From Lactifluus volemus (lineage: Eukaryota; Basidiomycota; Agaricomycetes; Russulales; Russulaceae): a stretch of DNA of 19,917 nucleotides. Shown piece by piece: positions 1 through 10,847 of this stretch. The notes below the pieces were generated by a model. That model saw only the letters and a list, made by a program, of their open reading frames with translations. It was not told where the DNA came from and searched no databases. Numbering within the stretch: the first letter of the stretch is position 1; each line of letters begins with the position of its first letter. The translations under genes were made by a program, and so were the position numbers. The stretch spans positions 1 through 19,917 of the forward strand of contig WTXI01000520.1 in assembly GCA_022376515.1 (NCBI GenBank), written 5' to 3'.

Positions 1-1886
1 CAATTCTGTCATCATCATCTTACCGTCCCGATTTGCCACTGCCACCATCGTCATCGCAATTTAGCAACAGCTCGGTCGACATATGCGACCAAGAATATTC
101 ACTATGCACTTTCCAGGATATCCACAACGTAGACCCCACAAATGACTTTTCTTCATTCTCACACCATCCTCAACACATCTCACCGTTTCAAGACCTCACG
201 TCTCCAGCTTGTTATCCCAGCGCACAACAAGGGTCCGGGACTAGCATTCAGGTGAGCGACGTAACTTGTATGTATTCTTGTAGACAGATCACTGATGTCC
301 ATGGAGACCGAGGAAAGTGCAGATGACTTGATGATTCTGGTCTCTCAGACAGCTCCGCCGTTGCCATCGTTTCACGTGGAATCAGCGGAGGATATGATTC
401 TCGATCGTACATCGCCGGTCTCGGACAGACGTAAGCCAACTTTTGATTTCCCGATGTGATATCGCTGATCGTTGTGCGACAGAACCACTACCATTTTCGG
501 ACAATCCCCGCGACGTGCGCTGCCTTCGCCTTTCGCCTCTCCGCATTTGTCAAGTCTTCCTCCATTTTTATTCGACTACTCTAAAAGTAGGGTTTCATTT
601 AATTTCCCCCGAGGCAAACCACTGATCATTGAGTGTCAGGACCCTTGGTACCCATTCCGCCCCTGCCAAACACGGCTCAGCCTTTCGCCGCTCTAAAAGG
701 TGAATTTGATGCCGAGTCGTCATATAGAGACAGCCTCATCCTCTCCCGTCAGAACATTCAGATTCTCAGCCTCTCTCACCGTCAAACGTACCTCGACCAT
801 TTTCACCAGTCCCGACTCTTCCATCAGACAGCTCCATCGAAATTATATTAGACAACCGTAAGTTAATTCAGCGTCCAGAATCAGCAGAGGCAATTGCTGA
901 TGCCGACCGTCATATCAGGACCATCGGTCGAACGTCACCCAGAAAGCTTGCCTTTGTCTCGCTCAGATGATTCCTGAGATGCATTACCAGACTCGCATCC
1001 ATCTTCCGTCAGTTCTCAGCCCCTTTTCTTCCAGCGATCTCAAATTAACATTGTCTTGACTCCATGAAGCGTCATCTAAATTGAAGCGAGATCGCAGCAG
1101 TACTACTACCACGACAAATTTCTTCTCCAGACGGACACCCTTACGATTGCCCCCCTTTCTCCTGCCACCTCGAAGTGCTGTGCTTGCTCAGTTGATGGGT
1201 AGTGAAATACCTTCTGCGCCCATCCCCCAAGGTGACGATGATGAATCATGTCATAATCTCCCATCATGGCTCACGACAACGACAGATTGCCCATTATCTC
1301 CTATCAGATGCGATGTTATCATGGCCGCGGCAGAGCCTGAGGTGATGCCCTCAAACTTGCAACCTGCGGCAAATCACTTACCCATGTTCCCAGTCTCCTA
1401 CTACTGGCGACCCGGATGTCGTAATGGACGTAACATCACCCGCCAATTACCCAGATCCTCGCTCTCCTCCGCCGACATCGCATTCTGATATTCTGGGCAT
1501 AGTACAAGCGATGCTTTCTGAAGACGTCAAGTGGTTCTCCAAGTCTACATCCCCATGGCAACCCACATACTTTCCTGGTCTGTTGAGCCCTCTCGCAGAT
1601 AGCGACTCGGAGGATGGAATCGAGGACTCGTTAAGGAGACCACGGGCCGGGAGGAGCCGGGCCTATCGCGTTTACCCGCGTCCACTGGACATACCGAAGC
1701 TCGACTACGGTCTACCCTTTTTTTGTGAGCATATATCTAGGACCAGCAATCGTAGCAGATCTGGCTGACATGTTGATGATGGCGCTACAGGACCAATCGC
1801 TTCGGAAGGGTCAGGTGGCGCGTAGAGTGAAAAAAGGGCGAAAAGGATATTCAAAAACTTCCGGCAAGCTGAACTGGGAGTCATGA
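1..1886 (+). CDS. Ser/Pro-rich multi-exon hypothetical gene, 5' partial, probably disrupted
   Basis: I do not recognise this protein. The best supported part is the 3' end: an exon ending at 1341, an intron 1342-1393 (52 nt, phase 0), an exon 1394-1724, a 34-nt intron 1725-1758 (phase 1) and a last exon 1759-1886 ending in TGA. The joined frame reads smoothly and ends in a basic tail (RKGQVARRVKKGRKG). Upstream coding-like blocks in the same Ser/Pro/Asp style are 3-251 (open to the window edge), about 295-430, 734-857 and 919-974, with convincing introns at 431-482 and 858-918. Joins between some of these blocks do not keep frame. There is an in-frame TGA at 975-977 and a further frame break near 1057-1066, so this may be a pseudogene, a poorly assembled gene, or two genes. 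No domain, signal peptide or membrane segment is visible; the composition suggests a disordered protein. Confidence 0.4.
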
Positions 1887-2159
1887 TGTGAGGGTCGGAA
1901 ATTGGACACGGCGAGATCTGAGATATGAATTGCGGAAGCCCCCTCTGTGTAGTCGCCAGTTGGTGATAGATTTCCTTTGTTTGCGATGACATGATGGAGT
2001 TTCCCCCTCACCGAAGGATGTAGTGTGGTGCAACGTGTGTTTCAGTAGCCTCAGAGCATGCGATCAGGCAACAACACACAGCCCATGGCGTATGCGCCTC
2101 ATACCCTTCTTCATTTCTTGCATTGGATGACATACCATAGCTATGAATATGAAATGTAT

Positions 2160-3863
2160 TTAATGACTGAGCCGTGATACGAATAAGCGACTCGAAGTCA
2201 TTCGTGCAGGTTGTTCCCATAGCCCAGTCGCCAGTGTGATACCTTCTTGTGCAGTTTCGTTCCCAACTATGAAAAGGCTGTGTAACGAGGGGAGTATTTC
2301 TGCAACTGATTCCCCCGTGAGACCTTGTAACGCAAGTGCAATGGATGACTCTAGCATGACAGGTATTTCAAGACACTGGATAGTGGGAAATATATGGAAA
2401 AGTTGGGACCACAGAATGGAATCTATCTCGGGTCCGTCTTGTTGGACCCTGCGCTTCGGGTGGCACTTGATGTTGAGTGACTTGACGCGAGAGAAGATGG
2501 GCAGAATCTGACTGCATATCCGTGTTACAGAAATGATTTGCCAATCCGGCCTACTGCAATGGATGTACAATGAGGGAGGGATTGCGGAATGACACATTGT
2601 ATTTGAGGGAAAAGAGATAGAAGTCCTATAATGCAGATCAAATACCATGGTTAGACTGGATGGCCTGAACGAGTCCAGAAGACCAATGAACCGGATGGTT
2701 TTGGGGATATCAGAGAGAAACTTGGTGCTGAAGCCAAATTGAGCCCAATGGAAGATGGTTATCTGGAAGTCATCAAGTAGAGGGGCATCGATTCTGGCCA
2801 CGAGGAGTTCTAAGTATTCGCTCGTACCTTCAAATTCAAATCGAGTGAGAGCGGGGAGAACAAAATGGGGCGGCTGTGGTGAAAGTAGAACTTGGTTCAC
2901 TATGTCTCTGAGGTGAAGGGAATCAATTGGATGGAAATTGATGATAAGGGATTTGAGCTTTGGCAGTGCAGACAAGGATGTGGCCATTTCCGGAGGTGGA
3001 ATGTACCCAAATTCAGGTATATGGAAAAGATGAAGAGATGTGAGGTTGCTTGTAGAGGAGAGGAATTGTGGCAACGACGGAAATGTGATATTCCGGAGAA
3101 CGAGTTCTTGCAGAGACGGGGCAGATCCGTTCAAGAATGTATTGGGAAGAGGCCTAATAAATGACTGTAATGTAAGGGATCTCAATTCCGGAAACGGCTT
3201 CTGTATCACCGTGACAATCTGTTCCCATAGACCATCCAGAATGGTCATATAAATCTGGTGTACGCGATGACGTTGTTCCAATGCAGCAACAGTATTGCCC
3301 TTCCAGTCAGTGTCCCAGTTTCCGAATAAGACAACGAGAGGAAATGGTGGCCAGACATCCAACGACTTCCTCACAGGTGAATTTACCGTACAATAAGCCG
3401 CAGATTGAGACGAGTTGGTGATTCAAAAACAATGTATCGCCATCGTTGGCATACATGCACCAACTTCAGCCAATTCCATGGAAACAATTTGTCTTTGTCG
3501 GGGATAACTTGATAAAACTCAAATACCACGAGGAGGACATCGTCAGGGAGAGATCCAATTGTTACTTGTTGGAACCCCTGACCCTGGCCTGCACGGTTCA
3601 ACACAACTCAGCAATAGATATGGTTATCTCAGATGAGCCTTACCTAGCCCTTGTTGAGACAACGATGTGGTCTGTTGAAGTGCAACAACGTTTTTGCTGT
3701 TGGGACAACAATCCATTTGCGTCAAAGGGGTTGGTTGACTAGTGTCACTGGTTACCTTGCTTGTTACCTTGCTTGCAAGCGGGCCAAATTCGCACGTGAT
3801 TGCAGGAACTAGCAAAAGTTTACATAACAATCGCACCTTCTTCTGGTCTTCCGAACTGCCCAT
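2160..3863 (-). CDS. F-box/leucine-rich-like protein, one apparent frameshift
   Basis: F-box proteins bind Skp1 and present substrates to SCF ubiquitin ligases; the target here is unknown. Exon 1 runs 3863-3644 from an ATG (a second ATG lies at 3716). A 55-nt phase-1 intron, 3643-3589, has a GTAAGG donor and GTGCAG acceptor. Exon 2 runs 3588-2160. The F-box follows the junction: SLPDDVLLVVFEFYQ, then a tryptophan-rich stretch (LVHVCQRWRYIVFESP) and LNLRL, the pattern of the large Agaricomycete F-box family. The rest has loosely spaced leucine-rich segments (for example LRSLTLQSF, LQELVLRNITF, LTSLHLFHI), as in FBXL-like folds. At about 3392-3395 the frame breaks directly after LRLI. One extra T would give the family-typical continuation into VRKSLDVWPPFP and a total of exactly 550 codons. 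The gene may be intact with a sequence error, or a young pseudogene. The exact C-terminus is uncertain. Confidence 0.78.
3393..3395 (-). other. Apparent single-base deletion in the F-box gene
   Basis: On the minus strand the sequence reads CTTATTGTACGG and runs into TAA within four codons. The conserved family pattern resumes in the next frame straight after it. The gap between frames is far too short for an intron, so a one-base loss in the T run is the simplest reading. Confidence 0.65.
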
Positions 3864-4718
3864 TCAAGATTTTCCGACTGTAAACTCCTCAGTTTGCAAT
3901 GGTCGTAAGATTTTATTCCCGGAGCAGGGGCTCCGACAGGTCCAGGTGGCACGCCAGGTTGGGCAAGCCACCCATGGCATTGCGTTTTCCAAGTCCTTTC
4001 TTTGTTGCCGGTGACCCATCGATCGACGAGATGTTTTGTGACCTGTTACTAATGTTTTTTCCTCCTCTCATGGGTTATTTCGATCGACACCATCAGCATG
4101 ACCTGTCAGGGTCACGCCCACTGTTGCAGTACACCATCCTTCGCTGCCTGTGAAATGTATGGTAGTTGTGTCCTGAGAGAAGAAGTGGACGTTACCAACA
4201 TGGAGGGTACTGTTGGCATGTACGTGGACCGGGCAAACTAAGTGGCGATGGTGTCGTAAGGAAGCATTGACGTGTCGCAGAGAGCATCGGGAACAACGAC
4301 CGCATCCGGCACATGAAGGAGGCGGAGGTGGGTGGCAAGACTCATGGTACAGACGATGAGAATTGAACGACCGGGGTATTTGTACCAAATCCAAAGAGTG
4401 TGTATGTTAATGTACAAATAGTAAAGTTCTGTCAATATATCACACTACTTGCAACCTGCACAGTCGTAACTTTGGCACGAAACTTAGGACCCGGACACGC
4501 AGGCCGGAAATTGGAATGGCCGACTCGTCCTGCGAAGGCGCGAGAGAGGAGAGATGAGCGGGAGCCTAGAAACACACCACAAGCAGCAGATGACATGAAA
4601 TGATTTTGAATGTTTGTTGATTGCCAGTACATGGAATGCCACCAACAACGGAAGTAACAATAGTCTGGTGAAACTAGGCAGATATATCGAGAATAAAAAA
4701 CATCGCAAATAACTTATT
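3864..4718. other. Intergenic region between the F-box gene and the NLR gene
   Basis: This 855-base stretch lies upstream of the F-box gene and downstream of the receptor gene, both on the minus strand. It must hold the F-box promoter and the receptor 3' UTR. Open frames of about 60-110 codons occur on both strands, but none shows a family motif, supported splice sites or consistent composition. I see no RNA gene or repeat. Confidence 0.5.
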
Positions 4719-7700
4719 CTAATTCGACCGATCGTGAATATATACTGTAGCCCAATTCGATCCGTACACAAAGTTTGCCAAGTCAAGCCACGTTTCGTGT
4801 TGACCTCCAATCCATAATGTGTTAGCTCTCTGAAAATAAGGCCGGTAAAGGTATGGAATCCACAAAAGAAGTTCCTTGTCTTCCCCACACATCCAGCCAT
4901 CACTATTGATCGAAAACTTGTTCATAATATCGACCTTCTCGATATCTCCTGTTCTGGATTTCTTGACGTGAATCATGGGATCTCGCGAGGCCGAGGTGAC
5001 GAGCTGCCTATCCGGAGAGATGGCAACAAACTCGGTCGACTTGTTGTATCCAACTGTTCGCTCTCCTGTTGCAACGTCCCACACGCGAACCGTGCAGTCA
5101 TTTGAAGCCGAGACAATGCGCTTCCCATCCGGAGAGAACGCAACATAGTTGACGCTGTCTCTGTGCCCAATAAATGGGCCCGCAACGGCTTCTCCTGTTG
5201 CGGCGTCCCACACACGAACCGTGTGATCGTCTGAGGCCGAGGCGATGTGTTTCCCATCTGGCGAGAACGCAACGCAGTTGACGTCGTCGGTATGTCCAGT
5301 AAACGTGCCCGCTGCAAGATTTCCTGTTGTGATGTCCCACACACGAATCGTGCGATCTCCCTCGAATGAAGCGATGAGCTGCCCATCTGGTGAAAACGAA
5401 ACAGAACAGCCTGTGACAGAATGTGTTTGTTCTGTAAATGGACCTGCTATGACCTCGCCTGTTGCAACATCCCACACGCGGCACGTGCCATCTAGTGAAG
5501 CCGAGGCAATCCGCTGCCCATCCGGCGAGAATGCAACATAACAGACCCAATCGGAATGTCCAGAAAATGGGCCCACCATGACCTCTCCTGTAGCTGCATC
5601 CTGTACGCAAATCGTGCAATCTCCTGAGCCAGAGGCGATGAGCTTCCCGTCCGGCGAGAATGCAACACAAAGCATAGGAGTCTGTGGGGTAGTAAACGGG
5701 CCCGCTACAACCTCTCCTGTTGTAGAATCCCACACGCGGATCGTGTGATCTAGCGAGGCCGATGCGATCTGTTGTCCATCTGGTGAGAATGCCACAGAAA
5801 GGACCCGGTCGGTGTGTCCAGTAAACGCGACTACCTTCCCTGTTATAGCGTCCCACACGCAAATCAAATGGTCGCAGGAGGCCGAGGCGATGCGCTGGCC
5901 ATCTGGGGAGAATGTAACACAAGACACCCAATTGTTGTGTCCAGTAAACGAGCCTGTCACGAAATCTCCTGTCGTGGTACCCCACACGCGAATCGTATGA
6001 TCTTTCGAGGCTGAGGCGATACGTTGATCATCCGGCGAGACTGCAACAGAAATGACCCCTTGGGAGTGTCCAAGGAACGGGCCCGCTTCGATATCTCCTG
6101 TTGCGGCATCCCACGCATATATTGTAGCATCATTTGAAGCAGAGATGAGGCGCTTCCCGTCTGATGAGAATCTAATAGAGTTGACGTAATGAGAATGTCC
6201 AATAAACGGGCCCGCTACGGCCTCTCCTGTTGCGGAATCCCACAGGCGAATCGTGAAATCTTTTGAGGACGAAGCGACGCGCAGCCCATCCGGGGAGATA
6301 GCAACAGAAATGACCTTATCGCGGTGCCCAGTAAATGGGCTCCCTACGACCTCGCCTGTGGCGGCATCCCACAAGCGAATCGTTTTATCGTCTGACGCTG
6401 AGGCAATCCACTTCCCGTCCAGCGAAAATTCAAGAGAGTTGATGGGAAGTGTGTGTCCAGTAAACGGGCCCGCGACAACCTCGCCTGTTGCTGCATCCCA
6501 CACGAGAATCGTGCAATCATTTGAAGCCGAGGCAATTCGCTTCCCGTCCGGTGAGAACGCAACACAGTTGACCGAATCGGTGTGTCCAATAAATGGGCCT
6601 GCCACCGCCTCTCCTGTTGTCGCATCCCACACCCGGATCGTGTGATCTCGTGAGGCAGAGCAAATGTGCTGACCACCCGGCGAAAATGCAACAGAAAGGA
6701 CCGCATCGGTGTGTCCAGTAAACGGGCCCGCTACTAACTCTCCCGTTGTTGCATCCCACACCCTGATCGTGCGATCTTCTGAGCCAGAAGCAACATGCTC
6801 CCCATCTGGGGAGAATGCAACAGCAAATAGTGGTTCATCGTGTGCATCGATCGTCATTTGAAGTGCAGGCCATTGGGACAACTGCCCGCGTTCCAAGGTT
6901 AGTGTCCGAGGAAATAGGTGACTGTATCGATTGGAGATGTGGGAAGAGCTTGGTGTGAAAGGGAGTGCCGAGATATAGATATGCGGAGCGCTCCTCGCCA
7001 TCACCATCCCAAAATACCGCACAAACGAGGTCCCATCGGTCACCAATTCCAACAGATTCTGCACCTCCGTTTCGGAAGCCTGTTGCAATTTCACACAATA
7101 GTCACTACATGCCATATCATATAATAGCATATACGTACCTTTCCCTGGCAGGACAGCAACCAGGTCTTCAGAGATGACAGTGCTGATAAAGCAAGGCGCA
7201 AACTACTCTTGACGCTAAGTGCTTCCAGCCAAAACAGAAACTTGGTCTCGAATAGGGATTGAAGTTTCACGAAGAGATCGCGTTCGAAAGGAACGTGTTC
7301 CAAATGGTCGTCCCAGAAAACACAGGCATAAGATAGTGCAGGTGGAACGTGTTCAGCAACTCGGGCCTCGATATCTGGGACGTCACTGTTCGCGAGATAC
7401 GATGACTCGAGTTCACAAATGTTGAATTTGAGCTTGTCGAGCATTAAACCAAGGCAGGCATATGCCAACTGTTGGTGGGCGTCGCCGAGGTCGATATAGA
7501 AGACATCGCTCTTCTTGCTGGTCAGAAAGTCTCGGAATGACGTATGGAGAGGAACGATGGGACCCGCTTGAGATGATGACGTCACGTTACTCAACAACGA
7601 GCCAAGGAGATGAAGAATTTCAAGAATAAGAGCCGGATCGGAATCCTCGGGGTCATCAACTGGAGCATGCCGTCGCAGGGCAAGCAAAGAATGTATGGAG

Positions 7701-10042
7701 AGGGGTTCGATCGCGGCCAAAAGCTGTCCCATGATAGATCGAAATAGTATCTGTGCTTCAACGGATTTGAAGTATTGAGTAAGGACTTCTTCGTACAAGC
7801 CATCCAACACGCCTTCTCCATCACGGCCTCTGGAGTGTCCCAACAGGCGTTGTACTCGCTTCTTCATACCAATGCCAAGACTGGCAGGGCCAATTATGAA
7901 CCCACACGCAACGGCAGCCCACTGGAAGAGGCCTTCTGATGCCTTGGCTAATTCGACGCCATAGGCGTTGAATACGTCCGGATCGAGCACACTCTGAATA
8001 TACGTGCGAATATCTTCCTCCGCCTTTGCGGCCAGATTGGAATCATTCATGTAGAGCATGTCGATAGACGATGCTTTGGCGAAAGCAGATTCGATACTAC
8101 CCTCTGGCCTTGATGTGACAAGCACGCGGAATTCGGATGGGAGGTCGACGAGACGCTGAGAAAGAAATGTGTGTAGTCCAACTTTGCCGATTGAATCCCC
8201 GCTCTCGTCCAATCCGTCAACGACGATGAGAATCGGACCAGGAATTGCCAGGTCCTTGAGTGGTTCGAGAAGGAGAAGTTCGAAAAGCGTGCGATAGTCT
8301 CGGGTACCACGAAGGGACGATTTATCCTTGATGACCCTCCCAAGTGCGTGTTTGAATACAGGATAGCGATCGGAGAGATCGCGGGCAAGTGTCGTGAAAA
8401 GCTGATAAGCTTCCTCTTTGGAACCCTCCTTCCGCAGAAAGGTAACGTAAGAGCCGAGACATTTGTCGTCGAATCGACGTGCGATTTCATGGGCTATCGA
8501 AGATTTCCCTGTGCCTGCCTGGCCGAGTAGGACGAGGCCACGATTAGATTTCGGATTCTCGATCCATTTGACAATATGATCCAAGAAATCTTTTCGAGTT
8601 CCCGGAAGACAGCGCTTCTGATCGCCAAATCGCCACCCTCCCTTGTAAGGTAATTCTCTGATTATTGAACCCAATTCTAGGTGTTTCTTGTAAGACCGAC
8701 AATTCAACTATGCTGTGACTGTGGCATTTACTCACCGGCTTCTAGCACGGCAACTTCTGTGGTCACTGCAGCACGAGCGAGGAAGCTGTCTCGTAGTCGG
8801 ACAAGGTTGATGCGGAATTGTTCGATTTTGGCATCAACTTGTGGCCCTTGGCCGACCATATTCTTCAGTACTCGCTTTCCTGCAAAGCATATTTTAAAAA
8901 AATACGGGAGAGCCGAAGACAACGTACCAACTTGCACATCCTCCGCATATGATTTTATAAACTTGGCAGATTCAGAGACACACTCTAGCATCTCCTCGAG
9001 GATTTTTGCTTGTTTAGACTCTGGCTTGATGCTTCTTAAACTGTCGGCTTCTTCCGCAAATTCGAACGCATCGCGTATCGTCTCGAGAAGAGCTTCGACA
9101 TTCTCGTCACGCTGAACGAGCTGTAGCAAAGTCTGGCAGCAAGATGACAAAAAAAAAAGTAAATGCTCTGCAAGCCTGACGAGGGAAGGAGACGCACCTC
9201 TGGAATCTTTGAGAGCAGACCCCATGCTAGACTTGCATAAGGGTTCAGCTACAATGCGCGAGTTAGTTTGGCGAAGAATGAACAAAAACAATATTGATGT
9301 TACCCCTGCGATTGGAGTGACGGTATCCATGACCCGCTTGAGAATATTGACCGCACTTTTCCATGTATTTAACGTATTAATAGCAATAAAAGCTTCCTCG
9401 GCGCGATGAAGAATACTAGTCGCATCGGCTGACATGGTGATCGAAAGGGTAAGTGTGGCGGCCTTCGTTGGAGATGTAGTATCTCCTTCAACACCGCTGA
9501 AAACGAGGTCAAGTTCTACACGTAGAGCGCTCAGCCAGACGACTAAGAATTCCAATTGAAGAACTAAACGAACCCTGTCGAGGTTCACACACTATCGTCT
9601 GCTTTCCAACGAGGATGTCTTTCCCCATAGTCTTTTTCGCATAAAGAGATACAGTGATGTGGGAGAGTGGCTGTATAGCACTGCAGGAGTAGTCAGAAGT
9701 CGCTGTGTAGGAAAAAATAGTAGATTTTGCCTACAGTGCTTCGACGTCCTCGTTCCATTCCGCGCATTGCGCCACGCTCCGCACAGGTCGCGACCGCCAT
9801 GTTCTTTTCCCGTCGGTCACGGTAGCAAAAAAACGTCTTTCCTTTCCAAGGAGGGCACTGAGATGGGGGAGGTTGCTCGCTCTAAGGACTAGAAAAGAGA
9901 AAATGACTTGGTGGCCATCGGGGCGAGGTAATAAAGAACCATACCGCTCACTTGTAGTGGGTGCAACTGTCGGGTTTCTATCTGTTGGCGACTGGTAGAC
10001 ATAGGCGTCAGTGGAGGTGAGGAAGTTCTCTAAGCCAACCAT
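4719..10042 (-). CDS. NLR-like receptor: C2, helical domain, NACHT, 14 WD40 repeats
   Basis: Model: exons 10042-9952, 9888-9735, 9680-9589, 9542-9304, 9248-9198, 9132-8928, 8879-8736, 8676-7139 and 7079-4719. All introns are 46-65 nt with GT...AG ends, and the sum is exactly 1625 codons. Residues ~31-112 form a C2-like domain (LRASNLPHL, FFATVTDGKRTW, WNEDVEAL, SHITVSLYAKKTMGKDIL). Residues ~113-325 form a helical region typical of Agaricomycete NACHT proteins (NPYASLAWGLLSKIPE; RLRDSFLARAAVTTEVAVL). The NACHT has Walker A GQAGTGKS at ~377-384 and Walker B ILIVVDGLDES at ~475-484, so NTP binding is expected. From ~915 to ~1516 come 14 WD40 repeats of about 43 residues, enough for two seven-bladed propellers, then a degenerate fifteenth unit and a conserved-looking tail. 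By family knowledge such STAND NTPases oligomerise after the repeats sense a ligand. A role in non-self recognition or incompatibility is inference. The third-to-fourth exon join (intron 9588-9543) and the first exon are the least certain parts. Confidence 0.85.
5045..6851 (-). repeat. Array of 14 tandem WD40-coding units of about 129 bp
   Basis: The unit recurs on the minus strand with little variation: a GH dipeptide near the start, VAFSPDG, then SAS, D, TIRVWD and TGE..AGPF. Spacing is almost constant at 43 codons. Blades 10 and 12 lack the GH (TTPQTPM and TEQTHSV instead), and blade 10 has VQD in place of VWD. The similarity between units at DNA level makes the block prone to unequal recombination and to misassembly. 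Confidence 0.93.
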
Positions 10043-10057
10043 GCCAGGGCGCTCCGC

Positions 10058-10086
10058 CTCAAGCGCTCAAGCGCTCAAGCTTCAAG
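10058..10086. repeat. Short tandem repeat CGCTCAAG next to the NLR start
   Basis: CTCAAG is followed by two exact CGCTCAAG copies and a CTTCAAG variant. The block lies 16-44 bases upstream of the receptor ATG at 10042, so it would be in its 5' UTR or core promoter. Confidence 0.75.
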
Positions 10087-10157
10087 CCCAGTCATGATGC
10101 CGGGGCTCCGATGAAACTCAGCATCTGATCCCCAAAACCACATATCAAAGCCCGAGG

Positions 10158-10178
10158 CCTGATGCATGATGCATCAGG
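10158..10178. promoter_or_regulatory. 21-bp palindrome upstream of the NLR gene
   Basis: The arms CCTGATGCAT and ATGCATCAGG are perfect 10-base inverted copies around a single G, and each contains ATGCAT. The element sits about 115 bases upstream of the receptor ATG. A dimeric transcription-factor site is possible; nothing shows which factor. Confidence 0.5.
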
Positions 10179-10614
10179 TCAGGCGTTGCGTGTTCCCGTC
10201 AACTTCTCGTGACACGCAATCATTATCATTGAATTCAGCTGGTGATAGGATCGACCGCTGTTCAAACTTCATTAGCCGAGATTAATTTCTATCAACTGGG
10301 ATATATTTACAAAATCCATAATATTTCGCTGGGGATGAGGTCGATGCTGCGACCCTGCTCAAGCCAGTCAGCGACACGTTCCTGATCGATGGCTGCCGTT
10401 CCTTCTCGCTTTGCGGACGGTGCATGCATTCATATTGGTAAGCGCAGCCACAAGCTCAAAGTCGAAAACAATACTTTCTTCATCTGATCTTAGCAGAGGC
10501 TTGTACAATAATGGTAACGAACTACGCAAGATATTACGGTAAGAAGCTATCAAAAAAAGGGCTGAATCGATTACATCTTTGAATTGGAAAACGCGAGAAA
10601 AGGACGTCGGCATT

Positions 10615-10641
10615 GGGGAGGAGGGAGGAAGGAGGGGCGGG
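10615..10641 (+). other. Potential G-quadruplex motif
   Basis: Four G runs (GGGG, GGG, GGGG, GGG) occur within 27 bases, separated by loops of 4, 8 and 1. The motif is on the plus strand, downstream of DOT1, so the DOT1 transcript would carry the C-rich complement if its 3' UTR reaches this far. Confidence 0.4.
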
Positions 10642-10847
10642 TTGCTACTGTCCACAGCGAAGAAAAAGTGATCAGTGCTCTGCAGGCAACGACGTCCGCG
10701 ACAAGAAAAAAAAAGGATCATAAGAATAAAATATGCACTTTGCCTCCCGGCATGGCACACCCGGGGGAGGATAACAAGACAAAAAGTATGACAAAAGGGG
10801 GGGAAATAAAGGGAGGTAAAAAAGAATGAAAGAGAAGAGAAAAGTTG

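Larger units (their letters stand above)
10043..10847. other. Intergenic region upstream of the NLR and downstream of DOT1
   Basis: This 805-base stretch holds the receptor promoter and, at its right end, the DOT1 3' UTR. The left part has a tandem CGCTCAAG repeat and a 21-base palindrome. The right part (about 10590-10850) is strongly purine-rich on the plus strand, including a run of seven G at 10797-10803. Open frames in it look non-coding. Confidence 0.55.

Noticed and set aside
975..977. TGA read as selenocysteine
   Set aside because: Fungi of this group lack the selenocysteine machinery as far as known, and no selenoprotein family is recognised.
4068..4435. Minus-strand open frames between the F-box and NLR genes
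   Set aside because: Two overlapping frames have odd composition (His/Cys-rich) and no recognisable motif.
4973..6759. Several long open frames on both strands within 4973-6759
   Set aside because: They are shadows of the WD40 repeat array; periodic coding DNA opens other frames as well. Only one frame carries family motifs.
5045..6851. Regularly spaced repeats resembling a CRISPR array
   Set aside because: The 129-base units are contiguous, translate to WD40 blades and have no unique spacers.
8708..8735. A 28-nt intron between the NLR helical and NACHT exons
   Set aside because: It is too short and out of phase. The 59-nt intron 8735-8677 keeps the phase.
10368..10760. 130-codon minus-strand frame upstream of the NLR gene
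   Set aside because: It crosses purine-rich low-complexity DNA and shows no motif; it is likely chance or untranslated sequence.
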